64,000 nucleotides of DNA, taken from Shinella sp. (GTDB lineage: Bacteria; Pseudomonadota; Alphaproteobacteria; Rhizobiales; Rhizobiaceae). The position numbers and the translations under genes are program-made. The stretch covers positions 68,087 to 132,086 of the forward strand of contig QFQX01000009.1 of assembly GCA_003248775.1 (NCBI GenBank), in the 5' to 3' direction. Below are positions 51,715-60,659 of this stretch, one piece after another. The notes under the pieces were generated by a model. That model saw only the letters and a program-made list of their open reading frames with translations. It had not been told where the DNA came from and made no database searches. The number at the start of each line of letters is the position of its first letter. The first letter of the stretch is position 1.

Positions 51715-53765
51715 GTGCCGACGACGAAAACCGCTTCCGACCGAAGCCCGGCCGCATCCAATCCGACATGCCGAAGGCCGGGAGACCCAAGAGCTTTTTC
51801 ACGCAGGTCAGGAAGATCACCCACCAGCATCAGGCGGCAGCCTCCCGCGATCCTTCCATGCCGTCATCCGCCCGTTCGTCATCGCCGGGGCGGTCCCGTG
51901 CCGTGGTCGCCAGCGGCAAGGGCGTGAAGCGCGGCCGGGGCGCGAGCTTCGTGCGCGCCCGCAACATCTCCGGCAAATGGCATCATCGCCAGCCCGGCAG
52001 CCGCCGAGTGATCATCAAGCAGCGCAGCGTTCGGGCCGCGTGGAAGGGCGGTCGCGCCCGCGCGCATCTGCGCTATGTCCAGCGCGACGGCACGTCACGC
52101 GATGGCGAGCGCGGCCAACTCTATTCTGCGACCGAGGACCGTGCCGATGGCGAAGCCTTCCTTGATCGCGGCAAGGACGACCGCCACCAATTCAGATTCA
52201 TCGTCTCGCCCGAGGATGGCGCGGAGCTGTCGGACCTCACGGCCTACACCCGTGATTTCATGAAACAGGTGGAAGCCGACCTCGGCACGAAACTCGATTG
52301 GGTTGCCGTCAATCACTACAACACCGGCCATCCCCATGTGCATATCGTCGTCAACGGCCGTGACGATACCGGCGGGGATCTGGTCATCAACGGTGACTAC
52401 CTTTCGGCCGGCCTGCGCGAGCGCGCCAGCGAGCTTGCCAGTCTGGAACTCGGCCCCGTCACTGAGATCGAGCAGACCCGCAAGCTGTCGGCCGAAATCG
52501 ACCAGGACCGTTTCACCCGGATCGACCGCGCCATGGCCGAGGAAGCCGACGCCCGTTTCCTCGACCTGCGCCATGAACCGGCAGAGCCGAGGCGGCAGTT
52601 CGAGCGGACGCTGCGCCTGCGCCGCCTCGCCAAGCTGGAGAAGATGGGGCTGGCGACCGAGCACGCGCCCGCCGTTTGGGAATTGAGCAAGGATATGGAG
52701 CCGGCCCTGCGCGAGTTGGGCGAGCGCGGCGACATTATCCGCACCATGCAAAAGGCGCTCGGCCCGCAGGGAGGCGAACGCGATCCCATGAGTTTCCAAA
52801 TCCATGACGGAGTGCCCGAAACGCCGATCTTTGGTCGCGTCGTGGATAAACATCTGTCCGACGAGCTAGGCGAGAACCTGACCATTGTGGTGGACGGTAT
52901 CGACGGCTGGACGCACCACATCGCCGGCATCGCGCCCGAGCGGCTGGAGGATGCCAGCATCGGCAGCATCATCGAGATCGGCCCGGCCGAGGTGGCAACC
53001 CGGCCGTCCGACCGCACCATCACGGCCATCGCCGAGGACGGCATCTATCGGCCGAGCCGCCATCTGGAGCAGGCGAAATTCGAGGGCCGCGTTCCGGGCG
53101 GCGACTATGAGGGCTATGTCGATGCCCATGTCCGCCGACTGGAGGCGCTGCGCCGCGCCGGGATCGTCGAGCGGATCGACGCCGACCAATGGCGCATCCC
53201 CGATGATCTGGTCAGCCGCGCCGCCGCCCATGACGCCGGCCGCGACCGGCAGGCCAGCGTTCGCGTCCTTTCCCCGGTCGGTCTGGAAAAGCAGATCGGT
53301 TCGGATGGCGCGACCTGGCTGGACCGGCGGCTGATCCATGACGAGACGGTCGACCTTGCGCCGACCGGCTTCGGCCAGCAGGTGCGTGAGGCGATGGACC
53401 AGCGCCGCGAGCATCATATCGAACAGGGCGACGCCAGCCGAGCGCGGAATGGCCGTATCTTCTACCGGCGCAGCCTTCTCGCCACGCTGCGCGAGCGGGA
53501 GATTGCCCGCGTCGGCGCGGAGATGGCCGAGCGCAAGGGGCTGCCGTTCCGCGCCGCCACGGACGGCGAGAACGTCAGCGGCAAGTTCACCGGCACCGTG
53601 CAGCTAGCGAGCGGCAAGTTCGCCATCGTCGCGAAGGCCCACGAGTTCACCCTTGTCCCGTGGCGGCCGGTCATCGACCGGCAACTCGGCCGCGAGGTCA
53701 TGGGCGTCGTGCAGGGCGGATCGGTGTCGTGGCAGTTGGGAAGGCAACGTGGGTTGGGCATTTAA
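51711..53765 (+). CDS. rlxS: Relaxase RlxS (DUF3363, MOBP-like)
   Basis: 684 residues. The HUH-type metal motif is HPHVHIVVNG and the second segment DLTAYTRDFMKQVEADLG precedes it; the N-terminus is rich in Arg/Lys and disordered. It nicks one strand at oriT and pilots it into the recipient. The C-terminal DUF3363 region includes PVGLEKQIGSDGATWLDRRLI. The VirD2-like relaxases of rhizobial ICEs (RlxS) have the same architecture and length. Confidence 0.93.
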   Translation: MSADDENRFRPKPGRIQSDMPKAGRPKSFFTQVRKITHQHQAAASRDPSMPSSARSSSPGRSRAVVASGKGVKRGRGASFVRARNISGKWHHRQPGSRRVIIKQRSVRAAWKGGRARAHLRYVQRDGTSRDGERGQLYSATEDRADGEAFLDRGKDDRHQFRFIVSPEDGAELSDLTAYTRDFMKQVEADLGTKLDWVAVNHYNTGHPHVHIVVNGRDDTGGDLVINGDYLSAGLRERASELASLELGPVTEIEQTRKLSAEIDQDRFTRIDRAMAEEADARFLDLRHEPAEPRRQFERTLRLRRLAKLEKMGLATEHAPAVWELSKDMEPALRELGERGDIIRTMQKALGPQGGERDPMSFQIHDGVPETPIFGRVVDKHLSDELGENLTIVVDGIDGWTHHIAGIAPERLEDASIGSIIEIGPAEVATRPSDRTITAIAEDGIYRPSRHLEQAKFEGRVPGGDYEGYVDAHVRRLEALRRAGIVERIDADQWRIPDDLVSRAAAHDAGRDRQASVRVLSPVGLEKQIGSDGATWLDRRLIHDETVDLAPTGFGQQVREAMDQRREHHIEQGDASRARNGRIFYRRSLLATLREREIARVGAEMAERKGLPFRAATDGENVSGKFTGTVQLASGKFAIVAKAHEFTLVPWRPVIDRQLGREVMGVVQGGSVSWQLGRQRGLGI

Positions 53766-54043
53766 GGTCGTTTAGCGATGCGCCTGACATCATTATTTTT
53801 TGAGCGCAAGCAACGCCATCAAACACGGCATTCTAAAATGCCCAATAAAGTCATCTGATTAGCGCGCCTGTGGAGCGCGTTCATGCGGCTCTCCACCTTA
53901 AATCGAGCCCCGCTACACCTTAAATTATGAGGACATTCGATTGGGCGTCCAACAGGGATGCGCGAGCGTAAGTGCACCCAAACAAGGACGTCCAGAGAAA
54001 CAGCTATTATATGAGGAAAGGTCAGGTTTAGCGGGGCCGGACC
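53766..54043. promoter_or_regulatory. Promoter region with direct and inverted repeats ahead of a LysR gene
   Basis: CACCTTAAAT is repeated at 53894-53903 and 53916-53925, 22 bases apart (two helical turns). GCCCCGCTA (53907-53915) is inverted as TAGCGGGGC at 54029-54037, close to the LysR start. These could be regulator-binding sites for autoregulation of the LysR gene. Confidence 0.45.
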
Positions 54044-55000
54044 ATGAGGCGGAGGAAAAAGAAGAACAATCTTCCTGTCTCTGAGGCGATAAGGTCAGGA
54101 AGGGTTCCCATGGCAAGTTTGTTGCATTTGCTTGCCGCAGCGGAACATTTGAACTTTCGCCATGCAGCAAAAGCGCTTGGCGTGGCACAGTCCAGCGTGA
54201 GCGCCCGCGTGAAAGCGCTGGAGGAAGACCTTGGAATTCTGCTGTTTGAGCGTAACACGCGCGGTATCAGATTGACCGAGGCTGGGCGCAACTTCGTCGA
54301 GCAAGTGGCAGATGGTCTTGATCAGCTCGACCATGCGGTGAAGACGGCAAGTATGGCGGCGGCGGGTAAGTATGGTCGCCTGCGTATTGGTATCCATGCT
54401 TTAATTCCAGGCAGCTTCCTAGCCGAACTGATCACGAAGTACCGTGAGAACCATCCCGGTATTGATGTCGAGATTACGGAAGGTACCGCCCGTGATGCAT
54501 TGATGCGGATTCGCGCCGATCAGTTAGACGTAGCGTTCGTGGTAGGAGAGCCGGAGCTGCCCGACTGCCACACACGTCTGACATGGAGTGAGCCGCTGGT
54601 GGCCGTGCTGCCGCGGATGCATCGCCTTGCGGGAAACTCAAAAATTACTTGGGCGGATCTGTCCACCGAGACATTCCTTGTCCGGCATGGTGGCACCGGA
54701 CCACAGATCCATGATCATATCGTCTTGCGTCTCGCTGGCCGCTCGCCCACGCCGTTGATCCAGCGATTTAATGTCGAACGCGGCACACTTCTGTCGATGG
54801 TCGGACAGGGATTCGGCATTACCATCGTCGGCGCGGCCACGGCGCTGTACCCGGCGACTGACGTGGTTTTCCCGCCATTCGCCGATGAGCCAGATCCTGT
54901 TCCGTTTTCGGCTGTGTGGTCACCGTTCAACCGCAGCGCCGCGCTGCGCAACCTGCTCACCCTCGCCAGCGACATGAGCCGGATCGTCCGCACCGACTGA
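54044..55000 (+). CDS. LysR-family regulator in the conjugation locus
   Basis: 318 residues from ATG 54044; a start at 54110 (AGGAAGGG ahead) would give a more usual LysR N-terminus (MASLLHLLAAAEHLNFRHAAKALGV). The HTH ends VAQSSVSARVKALEEDLGILLFERNTRGIRLTEAG, and the rest is the LysR substrate-binding domain. Its effector is unknown. It sits between relaxase and traG, same strand, with a 185-base gap to traG, so it could control traG and downstream transfer genes. Confidence 0.87.
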   Translation: MRRRKKKNNLPVSEAIRSGRVPMASLLHLLAAAEHLNFRHAAKALGVAQSSVSARVKALEEDLGILLFERNTRGIRLTEAGRNFVEQVADGLDQLDHAVKTASMAAAGKYGRLRIGIHALIPGSFLAELITKYRENHPGIDVEITEGTARDALMRIRADQLDVAFVVGEPELPDCHTRLTWSEPLVAVLPRMHRLAGNSKITWADLSTETFLVRHGGTGPQIHDHIVLRLAGRSPTPLIQRFNVERGTLLSMVGQGFGITIVGAATALYPATDVVFPPFADEPDPVPFSAVWSPFNRSAALRNLLTLASDMSRIVRTD

Positions 55001-55185
55001 CTTTCAGTCGCGATTCGTTTCTGCCAGCCGGCACAGGCGCCAGCATCGGCGACGGTCCCAAGGCAACCCGTCCTATTTACCGCCGATGATATCCGGTAGC
55101 CCTCCGGCATCTTCTTTCCTGTTGCCTGTCTTGATTTTGACTACTCTCTGATCGGCTCCGTCTCTTTTGCCGACTGGAGCCTGTA

Positions 55186-57174
55186 TTGCGCGGAGGACGA
55201 ATCCTTTGGGGTCAAATCGCTGTCGTCTTCACCATCGTTCTGGTGATGGTGTGGGCAGCGACGCAATGGACGGCGTTTCGTCTCGGCTTCCAACCGCAGC
55301 TTGGCGCACCATGGTTCGAGCTGGCGGGCCTGCCGGTCTATTACCCGCCCGCCTTCTTTTGGTGGTGGTTTTCGTTCGACGCCTATGCGCCTGCGATCTT
55401 CGTCGAGGGCGGCATCATCTCGGTATCGGGCGGCTTCCTCGCCATTGCCTCCGCCATCTTCATGTCGATCATCCGGGCGCGGGAAGCGCGCAACGTCGCC
55501 ACCTACGGATCGGCGCGATGGGCCGAGGACAAGGAAATCCGCAGCGCCGGCTTGCTCGGCCCCGATGGCGTGGTGCTCGGCCGATACGACAGGGACTATC
55601 TGCGCCATGACGGTCCCGAGCATGTCCTATGCTTCGCGCCGACCCGGAGCGGCAAGGGCGTCGGGCTGGTGGTGCCGACGCTACTGACATGGCCGGCATC
55701 CGCCATCGTCCACGACATAAAAGGCGAGAACTGGACGCTGACAGCGGGCTTTCGCGCGAAGCATGGCCGAGTCCTGCTGTTCGATCCGACCAATGCCGGA
55801 TCATCCGCCTACAACCCGCTGCTGGAGGTTCGGCAAGGGGAATGGGAAGTCAGGGACGTGCAGAATATCGCTGATATTCTGGTCGATCCCGAAGGCAGTC
55901 TCGACAAGCGCAACCATTGGGAAAAGACCAGCCATAGCCTGCTTGTCGGCGCGATCTTGCATGTTCTCTATGCGGAGAAGGACAAGACGCTGGCAGGCGT
56001 CGCCAACTTCCTGTCCGATCCGCGCCGCCCGGTCGAGGCGACCTTGCGCGCCATGATGGACACGCCGCATCTCGGCGAGGCCGGCGTTCATCCCGTCATC
56101 GCCTCATCGGCGCGCGAACTGTTGAACAAGAGTGAGAATGAAAGATCGGGTGTGTTGAGCACCGCCATGTCCTTTCTCGGCCTCTACCGCGATCCCGTGG
56201 TGGCGCGGGTGACGGCACGATGCGACTGGCGCATTGCTGATCTGGTCGGCAGCCGCCAGCCGGTCACGCTTTATCTGGTCGTGCCGCCATCCGACATAAA
56301 CCGCACCAAGCCGCTCATCCGCCTGATCCTCAACCAGATCGGCAGGCGATTGACGGAGGAATTGACCACCTCCGGCAAGCGGCATCGGTTGCTGTTGATG
56401 CTCGACGAGTTTCCGGCGCTCGGCAGATTGGATTTTTTCGAGTCCGCCTTGGCCTTCATGGCGGGCTACGGCATCAAAGGTTTCCTGATCGCGCAGAGCC
56501 TCAACCAGATCGAGCGCGCCTATGGGCCGAACAACGCGATCCTCGACAACTGCCATGTGCGCGTCAGCTTTGCCACGAACGACGAGCGCACCGCCAAGCG
56601 GGTGAGCGACGCGCTCGGCACCGCGACCGAGCTGCGCGATTCCACCAACTATGCGGGGCACAGACTGGCCCCGTGGCTCGGGCATCTCATGGTGTCGCGG
56701 CAGGAGACGGCCCGGCCGCTGCTCACGCCGGGCGAGATCATGCAGCTTCCGCCAACGGACGAAATCGTGATGGTCGCCGGCACGCCGCCGATCCGCGCGA
56801 CCAAGGCCCGCTATTTCGAGGATGCACGGTTTCAGGAACGCATCCTGACCCCACCCGATCTGGTCGCCGCTCCGCTGGCGCCCAGCCCATCCGCCGATGA
56901 TTGGTCCGGCCGCGTGGTCGCGGCGGAAAGCCGTTCCGCGACGAGCGCCGCAGACGGGGCCGAGGGCGATCCGGCCAATGCCGGCATCCGCCGCGAGCCG
57001 GAATTGCCCGAGCATGAGGAAGTCGTCGCCCCGCCGCCGTCGCCCGAACAGGAGTTCGAGGCTCTGGACGACGAGCCGGACGTTGACGCGGCCAAGGCCC
57101 GCACTATCCGCCAGCGCATGAGGATGGTCGCGCGGCAGGTGGCGATGAACCCCGATGATGGAATCGACCTTTGA
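55186..57174 (+). CDS. traG: Conjugal coupling protein TraG (VirD4 family)
   Basis: 662 residues starting at TTG 55186, six bases after a GGAG; no ATG fits better. Two N-terminal membrane helices, then a hexameric ATPase domain with Walker A FAPTRSGKGVGLVVPTL and Walker B LLLMLDEFPALGRLDF. It brings the RlxS-DNA complex to the Trb channel. C-terminus is acidic and Pro-rich, with a short MRMVARQVAMNPDDGIDL tail. Length is usual for TraG of these ICEs. Confidence 0.95.
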   Translation: MRGGRILWGQIAVVFTIVLVMVWAATQWTAFRLGFQPQLGAPWFELAGLPVYYPPAFFWWWFSFDAYAPAIFVEGGIISVSGGFLAIASAIFMSIIRAREARNVATYGSARWAEDKEIRSAGLLGPDGVVLGRYDRDYLRHDGPEHVLCFAPTRSGKGVGLVVPTLLTWPASAIVHDIKGENWTLTAGFRAKHGRVLLFDPTNAGSSAYNPLLEVRQGEWEVRDVQNIADILVDPEGSLDKRNHWEKTSHSLLVGAILHVLYAEKDKTLAGVANFLSDPRRPVEATLRAMMDTPHLGEAGVHPVIASSARELLNKSENERSGVLSTAMSFLGLYRDPVVARVTARCDWRIADLVGSRQPVTLYLVVPPSDINRTKPLIRLILNQIGRRLTEELTTSGKRHRLLLMLDEFPALGRLDFFESALAFMAGYGIKGFLIAQSLNQIERAYGPNNAILDNCHVRVSFATNDERTAKRVSDALGTATELRDSTNYAGHRLAPWLGHLMVSRQETARPLLTPGEIMQLPPTDEIVMVAGTPPIRATKARYFEDARFQERILTPPDLVAAPLAPSPSADDWSGRVVAAESRSATSAADGAEGDPANAGIRREPELPEHEEVVAPPPSPEQEFEALDDEPDVDAAKARTIRQRMRMVARQVAMNPDDGIDL

Positions 57175-57184
57175 GGACACGCCC

Positions 57185-57664
57185 ATGACCACACGCACCC
57201 GCCTGAATATCTATTTCGACGCCGCGCTCATTCCGCAGATCGAGGCGATGGCGCTGCGCCGCTCGGTGGCATTGCGCCGCAATGTCTCGAAATCCGCAAT
57301 CGTGGAGGCTGCGGTCATGTCCTACCTGTCCGGCGATGCCGACGACCAGCTTGAAGCCGCAATGTCGCGTCGCCTGGACAAGCTCGGCCGCCAGATCGAC
57401 ATGCTCGATCTGGATCTTGCCGTCCTTGGCGAGACGGTCGCGCAGTTCATCCATTACTGGATGACGATTACACCGCCTTTACCGGATGCAGCGAGACAAT
57501 CAGCCCGCGCCAAAGCAGCAGAGCGGTTCGAGGGCTTCATGCAGATCCTCGGCCGGCGTCTGGCGACCGGAGACAGGTTCCTCAAGGAACTGTCGCGGGA
57601 TGTGTCCGGCGATGAGGCCTATGGTTTAGCGGCAGAGCCGCAGACCATTGAACGCGGTACATAA
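57185..57664 (+). CDS. CopG/RHH-type DNA-binding protein downstream of traG
   Basis: 159 residues from ATG 57185, eleven bases after traG. The N-terminal ribbon-helix-helix is seen as RTRLNIYFDAALIPQIEAMALRRSVALRRNVSKSAIVEAAV, followed by coiled-coil-like helices and a hydrophobic stretch (AVLGETVAQFIHYWMTI). Such proteins occur between traG and trbB in many Rhizobiales ICEs and regulate or support transfer. No closer function known. Confidence 0.85.
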   Translation: MTTRTRLNIYFDAALIPQIEAMALRRSVALRRNVSKSAIVEAAVMSYLSGDADDQLEAAMSRRLDKLGRQIDMLDLDLAVLGETVAQFIHYWMTITPPLPDAARQSARAKAAERFEGFMQILGRRLATGDRFLKELSRDVSGDEAYGLAAEPQTIERGT

Positions 57665-57791
57665 GGTCTATATGATCTATCGAAGCAGAAGGAGATTTAT
57701 GCGCAGAGGTTTCTAGTGAGCCGCATCAAGCGGTGTCTTTCGGCACGATGATTTGCCGATCCTTTTCGCATGTCTTTTCTGCAGGAATATC

Positions 57792-58244
57792 ATGACCCAA
57801 AATGACGTCGTTATCCGGCCATTCAATCTGGCATTGGACACAAAAACGCTGTCAGCCATATGGCTCGACGCTTCTCTCATCGCGCATCCCTTTATCGGCA
57901 GGCAGCACCTGCTGGAACAGCGGGTGCTGATCGAAGAACAGTATCTACCCAGTTCCGAGACCTGGGTTGCCTGTCAAGGGAACAAGTCGCTCGGTTTCAT
58001 CAGCCTCCTCGACAAGTTCGTCGGCGGCATTTTCGTTGCACCCGGACAACAGGGAAAGGGTATCGGACGGCAGCTGATCGCCTTCGCGCTAGAAAGGAAA
58101 AGGGAACTGACACTCGAGGTTTATACACAGAACGAACAGGCCATCCGCTTCTATACAAGCCTTGGTTTCAGAGAAATCTCGCGTCGTCCTTACGATGATG
58201 AGGGCTTGCCGTTCGAGAGCGCGCGATTGACGCTGAGCACGTAA
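57792..58244 (+). CDS. GNAT-family N-acetyltransferase (cargo gene)
   Basis: 150 residues from ATG 57792, with AGGA ahead. The acetyl-CoA motif reads GGIFVAPGQQGKGIGRQLI and the later strand FYTSLGFREI. Resembles the small YjaB/RimI-like acetyltransferases, whose targets include proteins and aminoglycoside-like compounds. It stands between the CopG gene and trbB with its own spacing, so it is probably cargo inserted into the conjugation operon. Substrate unknown. Confidence 0.85.
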   Translation: MTQNDVVIRPFNLALDTKTLSAIWLDASLIAHPFIGRQHLLEQRVLIEEQYLPSSETWVACQGNKSLGFISLLDKFVGGIFVAPGQQGKGIGRQLIAFALERKRELTLEVYTQNEQAIRFYTSLGFREISRRPYDDEGLPFESARLTLST

Positions 58245-58261
58245 ACCTCAGAGAGGGCGGG

Positions 58262-58831
58262 TTAATTTCCCTCCCTCTCACCAATGAGCGCAATCTCGCT
58301 CGTTACCGCATCTGCCAGTTCGTCTGTCGGCTTCTCGCCTTGCAGTCTGAGAACCGGAGCCGTTTGCTGTCCAAGCCAGCGTTCATGTTGAGCGAGGTTC
58401 CGCCCGGTGAACTGCGGGTCATCATAGCCAGACGCCCATTTCCGAAACGCCAGATGCGCTTCGTGCATGTCACCGCCGGGAAGGATGCGATCACCATGGC
58501 GCGCTGCCTCACGCTGGTCGAGGCGTTGCAACCTAACGGCAGCAGGCGTGTAGAGGAAGACAATCAGATCAACGTCACGGATCAGGGCCTCTCCCCATCC
58601 GATGAAGGAGCCGGTCAATACCCATCCATCGGACGCAGCTTGCTGTTCTGCAATCAGTTTCACGTGATCTTCAGGCGGGCGCTTGACGCTGTACGGCGGG
58701 TCGGTCGGCATCCAGTAGAAATCATCGACATCTATGTGTGGAATGTCAAACCGCTTTGACAGCGCCGCACCGAGGGTCGAGACGCCCGAACAGGAAGCCC
58801 CAGTGATGTATATTTTCGGCCTGCCGCGCAT
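58262..58831 (-). CDS. P-loop kinase/adenylate-kinase-like protein (cargo gene)
   Basis: 189 residues on the opposite strand to the transfer genes. Walker A GASCSGVST (11-19), the substrate region HIDVDDFYWMPTDPPYS, and a DGWVLTGSF strand suit AAA-type small kinases sometimes annotated as adenylate kinase or FlaR-like. Orientation and neighbours suggest that it and the GNAT gene came together. Substrate unknown. Confidence 0.75.
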   Translation of the reverse strand: MRGRPKIYITGASCSGVSTLGAALSKRFDIPHIDVDDFYWMPTDPPYSVKRPPEDHVKLIAEQQAASDGWVLTGSFIGWGEALIRDVDLIVFLYTPAAVRLQRLDQREAARHGDRILPGGDMHEAHLAFRKWASGYDDPQFTGRNLAQHERWLGQQTAPVLRLQGEKPTDELADAVTSEIALIGEREGN

Positions 58832-59040
58832 TCAGATCGATTCCTTTGTGACTTCCGGCATAGATATTATTCCTGTCTGACCTTCTCAACATCGGCTGGC
58901 TTGCCCATCCTATTTGCCGCCGTCCGCCGCCGATCACCGCACGGACTTAAATACTTGTTGAAGCGGCCGGATTTCGGCCTCTCTTAATCGACCCCGATCC
59001 GGGGACCACTTGTTGCGCCCCGCCAGAAGCCGGGGCCGAC

Positions 59041-60036
59041 ATGACCACCAACCATCAAAGACCGGAAGCCATCGCGCGCGGCGCGCGCATGTTGCGCACC
59101 GCGCTCGGCCCGGCAATCGCCCGGCTGCTCGAAGACCCGGCCGTGGTCGAGGTGATGCTAAACCCGGACGGCCGTATCTGGATCGACCGGCTGTCCGAAG
59201 GGCTTTCCGACACAGGCGAACGGCTGTCCGCCGCCGATGGCGAACGCATCATCCGGCTCGTCGCGCATCATGTCGGCGCGGAAGTTCATGCACGCAGCCC
59301 GCGCGTCTCGGCAGAGCTTCCCGAGAGCGGGGAGCGGTTCGAGGGGTTATTGCCGCCCGTGGTCGCCGCGCCGACCTTTGCCATCCGCAAGCCGGCCGTC
59401 GCGGTGTTCACCCTCGACGACTATGTGGCGGCGGGCGTCATGTGCGTCAATCAGGCAGCGACGTTGCGCGAAGCCGTTTCTTCCCGCGCCAACATCCTCG
59501 TGGCGGGTGGCACCAGCACCGGCAAGACGACGCTGACCAACGCGCTGCTCGCCGAGGTGGCGAAGACGCAGGATCGCGTCGTCATCATCGAGGATACGCG
59601 CGAGTTGCAATGCGCCGCGCCGAACCTTGTCGCCATGCGAACGAAAGACGGTGTGGCGACGCTTTCCGATCTGGTCCGTTCCTCGCTGCGCCTGCGCCCC
59701 GACCGCATCCCCATTGGCGAGGTGCGCGGATCGGAAGCCCTCGACCTTCTCAAAGCGTGGGGCACCGGCCATCCGGGCGGCATCGGCACCATCCATGCCG
59801 GTTCCGGCATCGGCGCGCTGCGTCGCCTTGAACAGCTCATCCAGGAGGCTGTCGTCACCGTCCCGCGCGCTCTCATCGCCGAGACTATCGACCTTGTTGC
59901 CGTCCTTTCCGGGCGCGGTTCCGCGCGCCGGCTGGGCGAACTCGCCCGCGTCGAAGGTCTCGGCCCGGACGGCGACTACCGCATTACGCATCCCATTCCT
60001 TTGGCAATCCCCACCAGCACAGGAGAATCTTCATGA
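59041..60036 (+). CDS. trbB: Conjugal transfer ATPase TrbB (VirB11 family)
   Basis: 331 residues. Walker A AGGTSTGKTTL (about 154-164), an acidic VIIEDTRELQ and HAGSGIGALRRLEQL (Walker B/His boxes) are intact. The hexameric ATPase energises the type IV channel. First gene of the trb series; its stop overlaps trbC as ATGA. Confidence 0.95.
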   Translation: MTTNHQRPEAIARGARMLRTALGPAIARLLEDPAVVEVMLNPDGRIWIDRLSEGLSDTGERLSAADGERIIRLVAHHVGAEVHARSPRVSAELPESGERFEGLLPPVVAAPTFAIRKPAVAVFTLDDYVAAGVMCVNQAATLREAVSSRANILVAGGTSTGKTTLTNALLAEVAKTQDRVVIIEDTRELQCAAPNLVAMRTKDGVATLSDLVRSSLRLRPDRIPIGEVRGSEALDLLKAWGTGHPGGIGTIHAGSGIGALRRLEQLIQEAVVTVPRALIAETIDLVAVLSGRGSARRLGELARVEGLGPDGDYRITHPIPLAIPTSTGESS

Positions 60037-60365
60037 TCCGCACGCTTACGCGCGGCTATCGCTTCGCCGCGACCGCCACATCCACCCTTGCCATCAGCCT
60101 CATGCTCGCGCCGGCCGCCCATGCGTCCGGTTCGTCGATGCCATGGGAAGCACCGCTCCAAAGCATCCTACAGTCTATCGAGGGGCCGGTCGCCAAGATC
60201 ATCGCCGTCATCATCATCATCGTCACCGGCCTGACTTTGGCCTTCGGCGATACGGGCGGCGGTTTTCGCAAGCTGATCCAGATCGTGTTCGGCCTGTCCA
60301 TCGCCTTCGCAGCGTCGAGTTTCTTCCTGTCGTTCTTCTCGTTCGGCGGCGGGGCGCTCATCTGA
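60033..60365 (+). CDS. trbC: Conjugal pilin TrbC (VirB2 family)
   Basis: 110 residues with a signal region (ATATSTLAISLMLAPAAHAS) and two membrane helices after a short cytoplasmic loop. It is the pilin precursor; in RP4 it is cut by signal peptidase and TraF. The TGA stop overlaps trbD by one base. Confidence 0.93.
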   Translation: MIRTLTRGYRFAATATSTLAISLMLAPAAHASGSSMPWEAPLQSILQSIEGPVAKIIAVIIIIVTGLTLAFGDTGGGFRKLIQIVFGLSIAFAASSFFLSFFSFGGGALI

Positions 60366-60646
60366 TGGCGGGCGGCCTCGAACAACTGGACGCGGTGCCG
60401 GGCTTCACCGTCCCGGTCCATCGGGCGCTAACCGAACACATCCTGCTCGGCGGCGCACCGCGCGCCATCGCCATCATGAACGGGACGCTTGCCGGAGCCG
60501 TGGGCCTCGGCCTGCGCCTCTGGCTGGTCGGTATCGCCATTTGGGCCATCGGCCATTTCGCGGCCGTATGGGCCGCCAAGCGCGATCCCCTCTTTGTCGA
60601 GGTCGGGCGACGGCATCTGCGCATCCCGGCTTTTCTGGCGGTTTGA
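60365..60646 (+). CDS. trbD: Conjugal protein TrbD (VirB3 family)
   Basis: 93 residues from ATG 60365, which shares a base with the trbC stop (TGATG). One strong helix pair (MNGTLAGAVGLGLRLWLVGIAIWAIG) as expected of VirB3/TrbD, thought to sit in the inner membrane near TrbE. A longer upstream frame exists but is trbB/trbC read out of frame. Confidence 0.92.
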   Translation: MAGGLEQLDAVPGFTVPVHRALTEHILLGGAPRAIAIMNGTLAGAVGLGLRLWLVGIAIWAIGHFAAVWAAKRDPLFVEVGRRHLRIPAFLAV

Positions 60647-60659
60647 GGGAGGCGCGTCG

